Assembly: GCA_020310875.1 (NCBI GenBank)
Contig: CM035423.1
Span: 129,859,638 to 129,923,637, forward strand
From: Ceratopteris richardii
Lineage: Eukaryota > Streptophyta > Polypodiopsida > Polypodiales > Pteridaceae
DNA: 64,000 bases
Reading direction: 5' to 3'
Below are positions 1 through 12,084 of this stretch, piece by piece. The translations under genes and the position numbers were made by a program. The notes beneath the pieces are model-generated. The model saw only the letters and a list, made by a program, of their open reading frames with translations. It was not told the origin of the DNA and did not search any database. Position 1 is the first letter of the stretch, and the number at the start of each line of letters is the position of its first letter.

Positions 1-2392
1 ATGTTAGTGGGGTTCTTGGGACACTCTCGTAACAAGTGCTCCTTTCCACAATCTAGACAAAAGCCTTGAATTGTCACAGATTGGGTTTGTGTAGGTGCAG
101 GTAGAGGGCAATCACGAATGAAGTGATCTCACTGACATCGATAGCATGGCCCTCTAGGGGATGGAGGTCTTATTTGCCTAGGTTGAGTTCTAGAGTTGGG
201 ATTTGCGTAAATGACATTCGCATATTCTAGCTCCCAACTAGATTCACTGGGTTCTTCATAATAGTCTGACTCATTATGCTTAGGTGACTGCATGTAGTAA
301 GCTTATGGGCTATCAATATGGGTAGAGTCAAAACTATGATCACTTGCATCACTTTCTAAAAGCAATGGTGTCACTGGCACTAAAGCTCTATTTGGATTTT
401 CTTCTGTAGAGGCATACTTCACTAGAATCACATTGGCTAGAGGAGGGGGTTGTTATGTTAGGACTGGTTGCGATCTTTGCTACCCTTGATAGGGTGATTG
501 ATAGGATTGTTAGGGCCTACCATACTACTGTTGTGGGTACTAATTCTGGTATTTTCCTTGCTGTGGGTAAGTCTGAGGATAATTTTGTCTAACAGCTTGT
601 TTGTTATATGGGCGGTATTGTGTAGTGTGGTTGGTGTATCTCCTTTCTATGGTGTAGTATTGGCTACTAGGGTTCACTTGGGGCTGAGGCATGATAGGGC
701 ACACATTAGCCATATGGTCTCCTCCACAGGTGTAGCATCTTTTTCCTGGGGCAAATCTAGGAATTTGCTTGCTAGAGATGCACCTTTTCTGCTAGATCCT
801 CAATTGATGTGGATTGTGAGGAAGCGAGGCTAGTAGAACTATCTGAATCTTTATAGATCTTTGAGAGATCTAATTCCTCCCCTAGATTATCCTCAATGTG
901 TATGCACATGGGTACACATTCTTCTATGGATCTAGGGTCCTTCAAGTACACATATGATCTCAGTTTGGTGCTTAACAATCCGTCTAGAAATAAGGCCACT
1001 TGTTTGGTTGGAGTGGGTAACTCTGGAGCAGGGCACCTCTCTAGGTATTGCCTAAACCTTCTTCCTACGAGCCTCACGGTCTCTTGAGGTGTTTTTTTTA
1101 AGTTGTATATCAAGCAAGATGTGTTATGCCTAATGCCACTTTTGGAAAACTCAGTGATGAATGCTTCAAGAAGTTGGTCTATATTTCTGTATTGATCTTG
1201 GTGAAGTGGTTGAAACCAAGTCAATGCAGTGTTCTTGAGAGTTAGGCCAAAAGCATTGTATTGATTGAACAAGTCTTCCACTCGTTTAGCTCACAAAACT
1301 TGCCTAAACTCTGCTACATGGTCATACGGGTCTCCTGTGCCATCAAAGCAATTCTTCATGGACTTAACCAATTGTGTGGGCCTTAAGTTCTAGTGTGTTC
1401 TCTAGGCCTTGGCAAAGGGAATTTGTCTGTATTTCTTGGATTCCATGGGTCCTTATGTCTCTCCCTATCCATCCTAACAGTTTCAGTCCTTGTTCTTTCT
1501 CTTCCCAATGGGGTAGCAAAGCTCACCTCTGGTCTATCTCTACTCCTTTCTCTTTGAGCTCCATGAGCCTTAGATGTTCGAGCTCCTTGGGGACCATAAG
1601 ACATAGTGGATCGAGGTTGGGGAAAGACAAATTCACCCTTCCAAGTGTATGTGTGTCTTCCATGCTCTGAGACCACAAAGATCCTCTCTAAAGCATCATC
1701 TAAGTAGGTCACTTTGCCTAGGCTGTCAAGATCTTTGAATTCATCGATGGTAAGAGCTCCTACTTCATTAGGCTTCTCAGGCTTATACCTCCAAAAAGCC
1801 TCATCCGTCTCTCGATTCAAGAGCAAATCTATGCTCCTATTGTCTTGGGGAACCCACTATGGAGTGATTATTCTAGTCAGAACGGACTTGACTCCAGGGG
1901 TTTTCGGCTCCTTTCCTAAGTTCCCTTGCTCTATGTCACCTATTTCGACCTCTGAGATTATGTTGCCAAATTCATCTATTCTTTCTGGTTGGCTAGTGAC
2001 AACATACATTGTTCCTTCTTTATCAATGTAGGAACCATTTTTGAACTTGACTACAGGGTGTTCTAGTCCCATGGGCTGATCGGGGTTTTTAATTTGGACA
2101 ACATGTCTTCTCAGACCATCCTCATAGATACGAGCACCTAAGTGGTTGGTCTGGACATATTCCAGTTGAGTCTTGTAGGGACCTTCTGGTTTTTCTAGGT
2201 ATGCCACTCCTGTGCTACCTATGGGTCTCTCCATGTTCTAAGACATCTCAGAGTCACTGGTTTTTGAGTCTAGAACATAGGGGTATCACTCAACTGTTGG
2301 GCCCAAGATCTGGTTGTATGGTTGACACTAGCCTCGGATGATCTAATACTTTGATGGTCTCTCCCTAGGTGTCTTCCTGATCTAAGGTTCAT
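1..2392 (-). pseudogene. Element L gag, broken and cut by the window edge
   Basis: Gag would coat the element RNA in cytoplasmic virus-like particles. The start is the ATG at 2390-2392, opening with MNLRSGR as in elements E and F. Recognisable pieces are 1857-2234 (N-terminal region), 1383-1826 (middle) and 772-1281 (retrotransposon Gag helical domain with the conserved ALTWFQPL segment). Zinc-knuckle sequence follows between 1 and 200, one knuckle carrying an in-frame TGA where E has glycine. There is a frame change and stops near 2240-2290. The solo LTR that interrupts this region in E is absent here, so L shows the uninterrupted gag structure. Confidence 0.8.
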
Positions 2393-3224
2393 ATGCCCTT
2401 CCAATTAACCCAATGATCCTTGTACAACCACGTTGCTGATTCTTTGATACCAATCACTTGTTCCTTTTGAGTTCCTTTGTATGTGTTTTCTTGTCTTTAA
2501 TTAAGCATTGTCAGGAGCACTTAAGTGTGTCGTACTTGGTGTTCTTCGTCCACTTAGTTTAAGTTCTTTTCCCTTAAGTTGTCCCTTGACTGCAATTTAA
2601 CCTATTCTTAGATTTGAGAAATTAGAGGCTCTTAGAACTTGGGTATTCCTATCATACCCCTAGACAATCAAGACAACTACTCGCACTTAGCCTAAGCTAT
2701 GAATGGACTCAGGGAGTTGAGAGATGTTCCAACCTCAAGTCGTTTCTCCTTGCTACACTTGTCTGCCCAGGAAGCGCGTTCCCAAGCCTACACACAATGG
2801 TACTTGCTTTGATTTCTCCAAAAGTGCTCTATGATCTTGTAAAAATTCAAAGTTTAGCTCAAGTTTTTACCTTCAATTGACAAACAATTTATTTCAGACA
2901 CTTTTAATGACCCTTCTTCCCCCTTTTGTATTGCCAAAAAATTTTCTCTAGAGCTCCCTTGGTGTACCTATCCCACAATGGGTCAACTTCAAAATACCCT
3001 ATCTAAAAATCAATGCATTATTCTAGAGCTTTCTGACAAGCTCTAGATCTCAAAAAATAGATTTCATATGAAAAAGTTATGACAGTTCAGGGTTTAGGGG
3101 GTTAAAATAGACAATTAGACCTTTCAGGAGTTTAGTGCATTTTTCTAAGGCCTTTGTAATGGTACGGGTGATTGAATATACAAATATGCCCAAATTTTCA
3201 AAAAATTACCCCTGTATTTTTTTG
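2393..3224 (-). other. Element L leader, gag-proximal part
   Basis: Non-coding leader between the palindromic array and gag. On the minus strand it contains CATAACTT (5' base at 3081) followed exactly 47 bases later by AGAAAGCT (5' base at 3034), a pair also present in E and in copia A and B. The gag-proximal 400 bp resembles the E leader at 26984-27373. Confidence 0.6.
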
Positions 3225-3862
3225 TCGAAAATGCCTATCTGTCACGATAGACACTAGCTGTCGTGTGGGGCTATCTATCGCGATAGACGAGTGTCTGTCG
3301 TGATAGATAGGGTCTATCATGGGGTCTTGTCTATCGCGATAGACGATGTCTGTCATGATAGATCGTGATTGTCGTCTATCGTGTTTTGGTTTGTCGCGAT
3401 AGACAGTGTCTATCATGATAGACGCTATTTGTCGTGAGGGGCTTTCTATCACGATAGACGATGTCTGTCGCGATAGACAGGGTCTATCGTGGGGTCATAT
3501 CTGTCTTGATAGACGGGTTTCTATCTGATAGACTGAGTCTGTCATCTGTTGTGCTTTTGGTCTGTCGTGATAGATGGGTGTCTGTCGTGATAGACGAGGT
3601 TTATCGTCTGTCATTGTTTTGGTCTGTCACAATAGACGATGTCTGTCACGATAGATGCTATTTATCACGGGTCTCTTTCTGTCGCGATAGACGGTCTCTG
3701 TCACGAGGCTCAGTCTGTCGCGATAGACGGGTGTCTATCGCAATAGACGGTCTCTGTCATGGGGTGTAGTCTATTGCGATAGACAGTGTCTGTCACGATA
3801 GACAGTGTCTGTCGCGATAGGCGTTGTCTGTCGCAATAGACTGTGTCTATCGTGATAGACTA
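3225..3862 (-). repeat. Palindromic tandem array in the L leader
   Basis: Tens of imperfect copies of a short palindrome whose ideal form is GTCTATCGCGATAGAC, with variants such as CTGTCGTGATAGAC and spacers of roughly 8-20 bp. The CG-rich cores contrast with AT-rich flanks. It lies in the leader between LTR and gag, the same place as the arrays in E and F. Confidence 0.9.
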
Positions 3863-4074
3863 AAAAAACACAAATTTTTTTGAAACTTCTAGTGATTTGG
3901 AGTGCTCTAATGGTGTAGGTTATCGTGCCAAGCATGCATTCAAAAAATATCAAGTTTCTCTGTCTGTCGATATAGACAGAGGTCGTTGTCCCGGGACCTG
4001 TGTAGAGTTCTATCATACCTACGCAAGCTGCTAGAGATGGTGGTACAGCTAGATCCTGCAGCAAAAGCTCAAAA

Positions 4075-4340
4075 AACACACAGAAATAGTGAGAAGCACA
4101 CAAACATGCCCACACATACACACACGTGCACACTAGGCAAGAACAAAGAGAGGTAAAAAAGTCTCTTACATAAGCTCAAATCTCTAACAATCTCACCTCA
4201 AAAATGAGATCTCTAGCTCTTTTTATAGTTTTTTGACTAGCTTTGGCCTTGTCCAGACCTAGTGTCCGGCATAGTTAAAAATTAGATTCTAGAGCCTATT
4301 TGAGGGCTCAAACGGAGTCTAAAAATTATGAAAATTGGTG
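4075..4340 (-). repeat. Element L LTR remnant with TATA box
   Basis: On the minus strand this matches the middle of the E LTR: the block around AACTA-GCCGGACACTAGGTC, a TATAAAAA box at 4220-4227, and the downstream GAGCTAGAGA-CTCATTTTTG segment, then a run resembling the E LTR CA/TG-repeat zone. The upstream end is missing; similarity stops near 4340. Confidence 0.7.
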
Positions 4341-6235
4341 TGTAGCTAATTCTAATACTCCTCAAGCTTGCATGACTGCTCTTTTGTGCTCGTATGCTCT
4401 TCTTGTAGCTTGTATGCCAACAACTACCTTTATGCAGTTGTATCTAGATGATTTTTCGTTATCTGGTGACGCATCGGCACACCTCTATCACTTACGATGT
4501 TGCTTCACTAAGTGTCGAGAGTTTCATTTGTGCTTAAATCCCAACAAGTCGATCTTTTCGATTGCCTGCGGCAAGTTGCTTGGTCATATTATTTCATAGC
4601 AAGGCATTCAAGTGGACCGAGATAAAGTGCAAGCTGTGTCGAAGGCTCCTACCCCTACGACCCCAAAAGAATTTATGCGATTCCTTGGACAAATACGCTG
4701 GCATGGATGGCATCTTGAGTGGCTCGCACATTTAGCTATACCCCTGAATCGGTTGATTAATAGCAATCCCCAACAGTTCGTGTGGATTGAGAAGTGCCAA
4801 ATTGCCTTTGATCGACTGAAAACACTTTTAACCCAGGCTCCTATACTGCAAGCACCAAACTAGCAACTTACGTTCCATGTTTTTGTGGATGCATCGGATA
4901 GTGCAATCAGTAGCGTGCTCATGCAACAAGAGGATAAGTGGTTCCGCACTGTTTATTATGTTAGTCGATGATTAGTTGCTACTGAACGAAATTACTTATC
5001 AATGGAAGCTCCCCAACTAATACTTCTACTTCGGCTCGCCGTAAACTGGTGATGTATAGTCGACGGTTTCAGATCATTGTAGGACAGCTATATTACATGG
5101 ATCCATCTGGTGCACTCTTACGTTGTATCCCTCCCCATGAAGTTCCTTTGGTTCTTCACATGGCCCATTCTACTCCTTCCGGTGGTCATTTTTCGGTCGA
5201 TCTTACTTACCAAAAAATTCAAAATAGTGGCTTATGGTGGCCCACTATGCAGCGTGATATTGCTATGTATGTCAAATAGTGTGATGCTTGCCAACAATCA
5301 GGACAACCTTTACAACGGCATCATTTTCCCCTGCAACCTGTCTCTCCCTTGGAACCTTTTCAAAAGTGGGGCTTGGATTTCATTGGTACCATTACACCTC
5401 TTGCTACGATTACTAATCATTGGTATATACTTACTTGTAAGGATTATGCTACTCGGTAGGCTGAAGCTTGGGCTTTACGGTCCACAATTGCGTCAGTGGT
5501 GGTCAAATGTTTGATGACTGATGTTTTCCCTCGTTTCGGTCTTCCCTTAGAGATTGTTTTTTACCAAGGCACACATTTTGTTAATTCCTTAATGCAAGCG
5601 CTTACCCAAACCCTGAAGATTGTTCATAAATTTAGCTCCCCATATTATCCTCGCACCAATGGACTTGCTAAAAGTACCAATAAAACCCTTCTTAACATGC
5701 TCAGGAAACTAGTTCTAGAATGTCCAGAGTGGTGGGATCAATTCCTTCCTTTGATCCTATGGGCTTACTGTACTACTTACAAAGTGGCTACAGGAAATAC
5801 GCCTTTTAAACTGGCATATGGGTTTGAGGCCATTGCACCCATGAAGTTGGTGGTACCGAGCCTAAGGGTGACACTGGATCATAAGCTATTGCCGAAAGAG
5901 TCCTTTCTTTTCCGGTTGGATGTGTTGCAGTCCTTGGATGAACAACGCCTGGAAAGTTTTTTGATGCTGCAAGAAGTGCAACTGCGGCAAGCTAAGACAC
6001 ATGATCGATTTCTCTGCACTCCCATTTTTACCAAATGACAATTAGTTCTGTTCTATAATGCTAAGTCTAATCGTTCAGCAGGCAAGTTCAAACTTCGGTG
6101 GTTTGTTCCTTACCGTATTGCGAATCAGGTCGGACCCGCTACTTTTCGGTTATCTACTTTAACTAGTACTCTTCTTCCTAAATCCATAAATGGGTCTAAA
6201 CTTCGTTCGTATTCTTCCACGCCTTCCTCATCTTA
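4341..6235 (+). pseudogene. Element I: decayed Ty3/gypsy pol fragment (RT to integrase)
   Basis: A broken gypsy pol. The RT active-site region lies at 4430-4600 with YLDD at 4441-4452. The RT connection and RNase H start follow at 4612-5000. The integrase zinc domain (H..H..C-x2-C, one copy only) is at 5150-5290 and the integrase core at about 5350-5850, with the conserved SPYYPRTNG segment. A C-terminal part runs to about 6235. Stops and frame changes occur at 4597-4599, 4861-4863, about 4970, about 5050 and 5277-5279. Much of RNase H seems lost, since the zinc domain follows almost directly. It is more divergent from E and F than they are from each other. Confidence 0.8.
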
Positions 6236-7705
6236 ATTACTTATTGGTATTTTTATTAGTCGTCCGGTTTATATAGCTTTTGTCGCCTGACTAATATTTC
6301 CATTACGCGCGTTCCGATTGACCGACTGACTGTAAAATTCCCGTTTCAATACATAAGCATGATTAGCTGCTGCAATACACATTTGGGATTTAGTTAATGT
6401 GTGCATGTCTTCCCAACAACTGGTGATGATTGTGTCTTCCGTTCAGTGTTTTTATTTAATCAAGTTCTTCACCCTCTTTTTCGCTATTGTGTTCTTACGC
6501 TCTGTGTGTTCTTGCGCTCTGTGTGTTCTTTGCTGCTTTTGCATTCGCGATTTGATGCCCGCCATGGAAGCTTTAGCAAACATTAGTACTTTCCATGCGG
6601 GTCTCGCTTTTGCAAGCACGCGGACTCTTAGCATTCCAGAAATTGCCATGGCATTTGGTCAAATGTCACCCATTCTTTGCTCAGATCACCTCTGCTACAG
6701 GACACTCCCTCGATAGAAACTTGTTGGCCGCTCACATGTCTCACCCCGCGCATTGTCGGAACCCTAAACATCGTAGCCAAGGGATTCCATCTCCCTCAAG
6801 AGGGTAGTGTCGACGTGCCCCTCCTGCCGATGACGATCATGAAGCAACTCTTCTCGCTTCAGTCCTCTAATGAATTTGCTATTCTTTGTCGCCCTGAACC
6901 TGAGTGCTCAGCCCTACAATTCCTGGTGGCTGCACTCAACCTCCAAAATTGCACCTATGGTATTTCCCATCCATTTTATTCCATGATCGATGCCGCTGCA
7001 TGTGAAGCGGTTAATTGGGCCTTGTTTTTCTTTTGGCGTATTCACCAGGAATTCAAGTGGTCTCCAGACAGATTGCGAAGGGCGACATCCCTCGAACGAG
7101 ACTCCCTTATTTGCTGTCCTTCCTTCTTTCGGTGATTCAACCTAAGCAACCTCTCCAATGCATGCTCTTCTATTCCACGAAGAATCCACATAGGTGATGG
7201 AGGTTGAACACAACGACGACCTCTTGCAGTTCTTTCAAGGAAAGCGTCACAGACTGAGCCCCTCACATATTCAAGTTCAGCCTTCGTCAACCGTCCACTT
7301 GCAGGATACCACCTCTTCTGCACCTATCCTCTCTGCTCCACCATCTCCTAAGGATCAAGCCGTTCTAGACACTATAATGGAAGATGTTCATCCCGGTGAT
7401 ACGGTCATTCAACCGCAGACTCGCTTGCATGAGCAAGCGCCTGATACCGTCACGGAGGTTGTGCAACTCGTGGAGCAAGCGCAAACTGATGAAGTACTGG
7501 TGCAATTGGATGTGCAGCCTGTTACGGTAACCCCCATTGTCCCACCCTCTTCACCCAAAGATATAACTCATCCTATTTCTCCATCCAAAGTGCCTTTACC
7601 GCTTAGCCCCCCTCCTTCGCCTCGTCATTCGGTAGCCCTCTTTCCCAGTTTGTCTCTGGTTGGTCAAATTCTTATCTATAAGCATAAACTCTTGATGTAA
7701 GTATC
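6236..7705 (+). other. Unrecognised region downstream of the gypsy pol fragment
   Basis: This stretch follows the pol fragment and ends at the H LTR. It holds overlapping partial frames (6399-6716, 6677-7135, 7194-7700). The last, 168 codons, is rich in Pro, Ser, Thr, Val and Gln with repeated PPSSPKD/SPPPSPR-like stretches; the one before has a helical appearance. The position matches the accessory ORF of E and F, downstream of integrase, and the Pro/Ser/Thr-rich character recalls the linker of ORF-AB, but I see no convincing alignment. No function is assigned. Confidence 0.35.
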
Positions 7706-8369
7706 TGTTAGTGGTTGAAGCCATAGTGGTTGAAGTAGAGAACGGAGCATGAGAAAGAGCGCCAAAGAGAAGGGCAAGGCTTACATACGAGCTTGTAGAT
7801 AGGGAAGCCAAAGGAGATCACACACAAAATAGGAGCTCATAAAATTTTGAGACTTTATTTTTTATAAACAGTGATTTTCATCACTACATTCATTGTATAT
7901 AATCATTTTTCACATTAGTTATGACATTTTCTACAAGCCAAGGAGTCCTCAAACTTGAGGGAGCCTATTTTTTTAATTTTATAATTTTTGAAGCTCATTT
8001 GAGCCATCAATTTAGCATAGTAACCTAATTTTTAACTAGGCTAGGCACCACGTCTAAAACAAGCCACTAACTAGTCAAAAACTATAAAAAGAGTTAGAGA
8101 GCTCATTTTTGGGGGTTACACAGTTAAAGATTGAGCTTTCCTTTGAGCATTGTAAACCTTTCTTGAGCTTATTTTATAAATGGAAGATTCCATTGTTCCA
8201 CTCTTTGTCTTTCCATGTGTGCATGTATGTGTGTACATCTCCTAGTGCTTCTCACTCATTCATGCACTCCTATTGCTCATGATCATCATATCATCGTCAC
8301 ATCTCCAAAGATTGATATTTATGACGTGGAGCTTGACCACCCTGGTACATCCATTGTGCTAGAGTGGCA
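7706..8369 (+). repeat. Element H 5' LTR (gypsy)
   Basis: Starts TGTTAGTGG and ends GTGGCA just before a gypsy PBS. It shares with the E, solo and L LTRs the block AACCTAATTTTTAACTAGGC, a TATAAAAA box at 8083-8090 and the following GAG-TAGAGAGCTCATTTTTG. The PBS after it makes it a 5' LTR. The other LTR is not in the window. Confidence 0.7.
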
Positions 8370-8376
8370 CCAAATT

Positions 8377-8394
8377 TGGCACCGTTGTCAGGGA
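8377..8394 (+). other. Element H primer-binding site (tRNA-Asp type, mutated)
   Basis: TGGCACCGTTGTCAGGGA, two mismatches from the tRNA-Asp complement TGGCGCCGTTGCCGGGGA seen perfectly in element F. Both mismatches are C-to-T or G-to-A type. It lies 7 bp after the LTR end. Confidence 0.75.
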
Positions 8395-8511
8395 GCATGG
8401 TTTGAGGACGATAATTTGATGGTAAGATGTAGAGTATTGACGTTGGAATCATTGGTAAGTAGGTATTTTTTTTTCTATTTTCTTTATTTTTTTGTCACCA
8501 TCACTATTTTC
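8395..8511 (+). other. Element H leader, left piece
   Basis: Leader after the PBS, similar to the E leader start (GAGGACGA-, ATGGTAAG-CGTAGAG-, then a pyrimidine-rich run). It is interrupted at 8512 by copia A; the right piece resumes at 55659. The last five bases, TTTTC, are the copia A target-site duplication. Confidence 0.7.
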
Positions 8512-9574
8512 TGTTGGAGAAACACTCACTAATTGGACATATATTTGAAGGTCAAAGCATTAGAAGAAAACCACATGCCTATGTGAAGGGACAAATTCAC
8601 AAGTGTATTATATTTGTAAAGTTAGTTCACTTTAGCTCTAGAAGTTTTTTTAAAAGTCACGAGATAGAGAAAAACTATATAAGTTAATTTGTATCAACTG
8701 ACGCGAAGTGAAGAGAGGAAGACAATGAGAAAGTGAGTTAGTACTCATTTTGTATGACTGAGAATAGTCTGGCTTCTCTGCATGAGAAAGCACCTGTGCA
8801 TTTGTGAGGTTTCATAGTTATGGAAAGAGTTTATTAAAGTTATGTGTATAAGTCTTCTTCTTCCATCTCCAGTGTTTGTCTTCTATGTAATGTTTTGAAG
8901 AATTGAAGTTTTTCAAGCAAGTCGATGCCTGGCATCAAATCTTGGTTGATAAGTTTGTGTTTTATTCTCTGACTGTTATGTACTGCTAGAACTTCTTAAA
9001 AACATGAGCTTTGTGGAGCAACTCGATGCCTGGCATCGAGTTTGAACATAAAGTCGATGCCTGGCATCGACTTCCCACATAAAAGTGGTCTTCTTCATGT
9101 GTGTGTTCAAGGGGGTAATTCTGGCGCTGAAAAAGTGGCTAAAAAAGTTGAAAGTCAATGCCAGGCATCGACTTTTGGTTGAAAGTCGATGCTAGGCATC
9201 GAATTTTCATTTTTAGACACTCAGGATTACTAAAACAGGCAAAAATTCCATTTTTGGAAGTCATACAGGGTCATCTTGTGAAGGTCATAACTTGAGTTCT
9301 AGAGATCCGTTTCTTGCAAACGATAGCTTGTTGGAAAGCTCTACTCTTCTAGTTTCAGCCTATAAAAGATCTTGGAGAAATAATATTTCAGATAAGAGAA
9401 ATTAGCAAAATACTGAAGGTATGTCATTTTAGTGACTAGAAAAATCTGAAGAAGTAAAGTTCTTGGTTTTGGCTATCATTTCTCAAAGTTTGGAGTGGCA
9501 ATGAGTTAGTGGTGACCACAGAGGTGTTCTAGTGTCACATTAATTCATTTCTTTTGGTGTTTTACACATCAACA
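8512..9574 (+). repeat. Element A 5' LTR
   Basis: 1063 bp, TGTTGGAG...ATCAACA. TATATAAG lies at 8676-8683. Five copies of the palindrome TCGATGCCNGGCATCGA, some mutated, lie between 8921 and 9202. They are followed 84 bp later by CATAACTT (9286) and GGAAAGCT (9333). Its 3' partner is 54630-55653. Confidence 0.92.
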
Positions 9575-9576
9575 AG

Positions 9577-9590
9577 TGGTATCTGAGCAG
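9577..9590 (+). other. Element A primer-binding site (initiator tRNA-Met)
   Basis: TGGTATCTGAGCAG, one mismatch from TGGTATCAGAGC, the complement of the plant initiator tRNA-Met 3' end. It lies 2 bp after the LTR. Copia B has the unmutated form. Confidence 0.9.
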
Positions 9591-9786
9591 AAAGGTCCTA
9601 AAGAGCATAATGCGGCAAAGGTACGAGAAGTTTTGAAAAGTTTTTCATTAAAGGTTGAAAGGTGAAGCATTTGAAGACACAATGCATCAAAAGATTACTT
9701 TCAAAAGTATCTTCATACACAAAGAGCTCCAAAAGGTATTATTCTTTATCCTTTAAGCTCAAAGGTTGCAACAGAAGGAAAGGAGT

Positions 9787-10541
9787 ATGGCATATCATAT
9801 CTCCATTGACAAACTGGACAAAGATAATTACCCCGCATGGGTAATGAGAATGGAAGCCTTACTTATGAGTAAGGATCTCATGATATATGTAACAGGTGAA
9901 GAAGAGAAGCCAGTATTTGAAGATGAAAGCCAACCAAAGAAAGAAGAACCAGATGCTTTAAAGCATTGGCAGAAGAAGGATGCAAGTGCAAAAGCCTACA
10001 TCTACAATACAATCTCTGATAATTTGCTACCACACATCAGAGGATTGGAATCATCTGAAGATATATGGAGTGCATTGGAGTATCATTTCAAAAGCACTAC
10101 TAAAGCAAGGAAGCAATTCTATGGTCAGAGTTTACAACATTCAAGAAGAAGCCAAGTCAAAGTATTAGTGATTATGTCACTAAGATGAAGGATCTAGCAG
10201 ATAGTCTTGGATCCATAGATGAAGATATTGAGGATCACAAGTTGATTGCTCAATTACTTATAGGTTTGAGAGGAGATGGAAACCTTTTGTCTTATCAACA
10301 GAACTTTCATTAAATCATTATGTTCCAGATTTGAACCAGTTGCTTGGTTTGATGCTCACATTTGAGCAAGACTTGAAGAGAGATGGAGATAAAGGACAAA
10401 GTTCTGCAATGTACATGAAGAACAAGAAGAAAGGAGATAAAGGTAAAGCAAAGGATGAAGAAGAGTCAACTTCTCAAGTTTATTACGCAAGAGGTAAAGG
10501 CACTGGCAGAGGAAGACCAAGAGGTTTTGGAAGAGGTAGAG
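9787..10541 (+). pseudogene. Element A gag, 5' part (copia)
   Basis: Copia Gag N-terminal region. The ATG at 9787-9789 (M-AYHISIDKLD) matches the start chosen for copia B. The conserved helical domain includes NYPAWVMRMEALL and the segment HIRGLESSEDIW. Compared with B, a small deletion near 10110 shifts the frame inside the KARK-LW segment, and another change lies near 10275. The basic RGRG-rich stretch before the zinc knuckle is at 10485-10541. Element F breaks the frame exactly there, and the knuckle resumes at 51163. Confidence 0.85.
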
Positions 10542-11432
10542 TGTTGCACAGCAAAGAAAGCACAAGGCAGAGAAAAAGACGGGCCCCAAAATATTTCCGA
10601 TTTGGACACCCAATTTTTGTATTATAACCATTCTTGTAATATATTTTCTGATGTAAATGCACTAGAGGAGTCCTCTAGATGCATCCCCACAAAAAATTAG
10701 AAGCTTACCCATGTAAATTAGTAGGAAATTAGTCTTTTAGTGAATAAAGTGCCGGTCTCTTGTATGAAAGGACCATTTTTAAGGCACAAGTATATAAATC
10801 AATTTGTTACTCTTTGCAAGGACTTTTGGCCATTGTGAGAATCAAGAGCACAGAAATTCGAATTTGTGTCTTCTCCTCTCTGTATCTTCTTCCTTGTGAG
10901 CTTGTATGCTTGTGTATTGCTTGGAAAGAGTGTAGGGAAGTGTTCTCTATCCATGAAAGTGTTTGTTTACTGTTGTTAAGGTGTGTGCGAAGTGTAGGAA
11001 GTGCTGAAGTGTAGGAAGGTCATTCCCGTGACTCAGTATTTTGCTCATAACTTGAAGTAGGGGTGTCAGAATTGAGTGAACAACTGCCATTGGATGCATC
11101 TTCTTGAGAGCTTCGAAACGCATATGCTATTCGCTATATTTGGAGTTCGGAGCTGAGAGAAAAGCTCAATTTACTATTGGCTGTTGTTCCAAGTATCCTG
11201 ACACCATGACTGACAGTTGAAGCTTGTTGGGATTAGTCTTTGCCTTGTTTGCACTCTTTGAGTAACTCATTTGCATTGATCATCATTTGAATGCATGTCT
11301 TCATACACTCGGCTAGGTTTGTATACTCATCGGATTGATAATTAAATCATGAATCCCCACTATATGCACTTGAGGGGGATTGAGGTATAGTCTCTTTCTC
11401 CACAAGTCCCTAAGTTGGTTCTTAGGTACACA
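10542..11432 (+). repeat. Element F 5' LTR
   Basis: About 891 bp, TGTTGCACAGC...GGTACACA; the exact 3' end is uncertain by 2 bp. TATATAAAT is at 10791-10799. It is clearly paired with 50274-51161 and differs at many scattered sites, so F is older than E or B. It contains CATAACTT at 11046 followed 46 bp later by GGATGC, a degenerate form of the motif pair in A, B, E and L. Confidence 0.9.
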
Positions 11433-11439
11433 CATTTTT

Positions 11440-11457
11440 TGGCGCCGTTGCCGGGGA
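11440..11457 (+). other. Element F primer-binding site (tRNA-Asp)
   Basis: TGGCGCCGTTGCCGGGGA, a full 18-base match to the complement of the plant tRNA-Asp 3' end including CCA. This primer is typical of Athila-type gypsy elements. Confidence 0.93.
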
Positions 11458-12084
11458 GTGTCGAATCAAACCGAGGCATTCGTGTGATGGTAAGTAGCTT
11501 TTTGCATTGAAGTGAGAGGAGGAGTAGTGATTTTCTCTTCTTTGGTAAGTCACTTTCAGCCGCACTTACTACTTCTCACTCTTGAAGTGTGTGTAGTGAG
11601 TTGTTAGTCTAGGGAAGTGAGTGGAATGAGTAGAGTAAGAGGAGTAACGGAGTAGCTTAGGTAGTTAGAGTAGTTTTCCATCCTTGTAGTGTTGTTCTAT
11701 TTTCAGTGAGTAGGAAAATTCAAGAGTATAAAAGTCAAAAACTGCCATTTTGTAAGTCACTTGTGCTCAAAGCAAGTATCATGAGAAACTATGGCCGAGT
11801 ATCGTGGACGAGGATCTGAGCATTCCGAGCTACGCAAAACAAGTCAGAGGGGGTAGGGAGCTGAGATAGAGTCCTAAGGTAAGCACATGTATCATTCTCT
11901 CAGCTTCGTTACATAAATCAAGCTTTCCAGAAGAAAACGATATGCGACAGGTATCGTGAGGGTCTTACAGGGGGTAAAAAGTGTGTTTTGGGTGATACAG
12001 AGAGTGAGGAGAGGGTAGATGAACCAGAAAAACAATTTTCTCCAATCGAAATTCAAAAAACTCCAGCAAAAATTTGAAAAAGGG
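11458..12084 (+). other. Element F leader, first part
   Basis: Non-coding leader. I see no ORF with similarity to anything. It is rich in GAGTAG/GTAGTG-like simple stretches. An isolated CAGGTATCGTGAGG near 11950 anticipates the array that follows. Confidence 0.5.

Larger units (their letters stand above)
1..4340 (-). mobile_element. Element L: 5' part of a giant Ty3/gypsy element
   Basis: Read on the minus strand this holds a truncated LTR remnant, a long leader with a palindromic array, and a decayed gag that runs off the window at base 1. The gag aligns throughout with that of element E. It lies head-to-head with the gypsy fragment that begins near 4341, where LTR similarity stops abruptly. 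The PBS is not recognisable; the LTR-leader junction seems deleted. L is older than E: its gag has several stops and frame changes. Confidence 0.85.

Noticed and set aside
3225..3862. CRISPR-like array of short repeats
   Set aside because: Repeats are palindromic, of irregular spacing and degenerate, with no unique spacers of constant length; the setting is a plant retrotransposon leader.
7194..7700. Plant host gene encoding a Pro-rich protein
   Set aside because: Low-complexity frame between a gypsy fragment and an LTR, without start context, introns or conserved domain.
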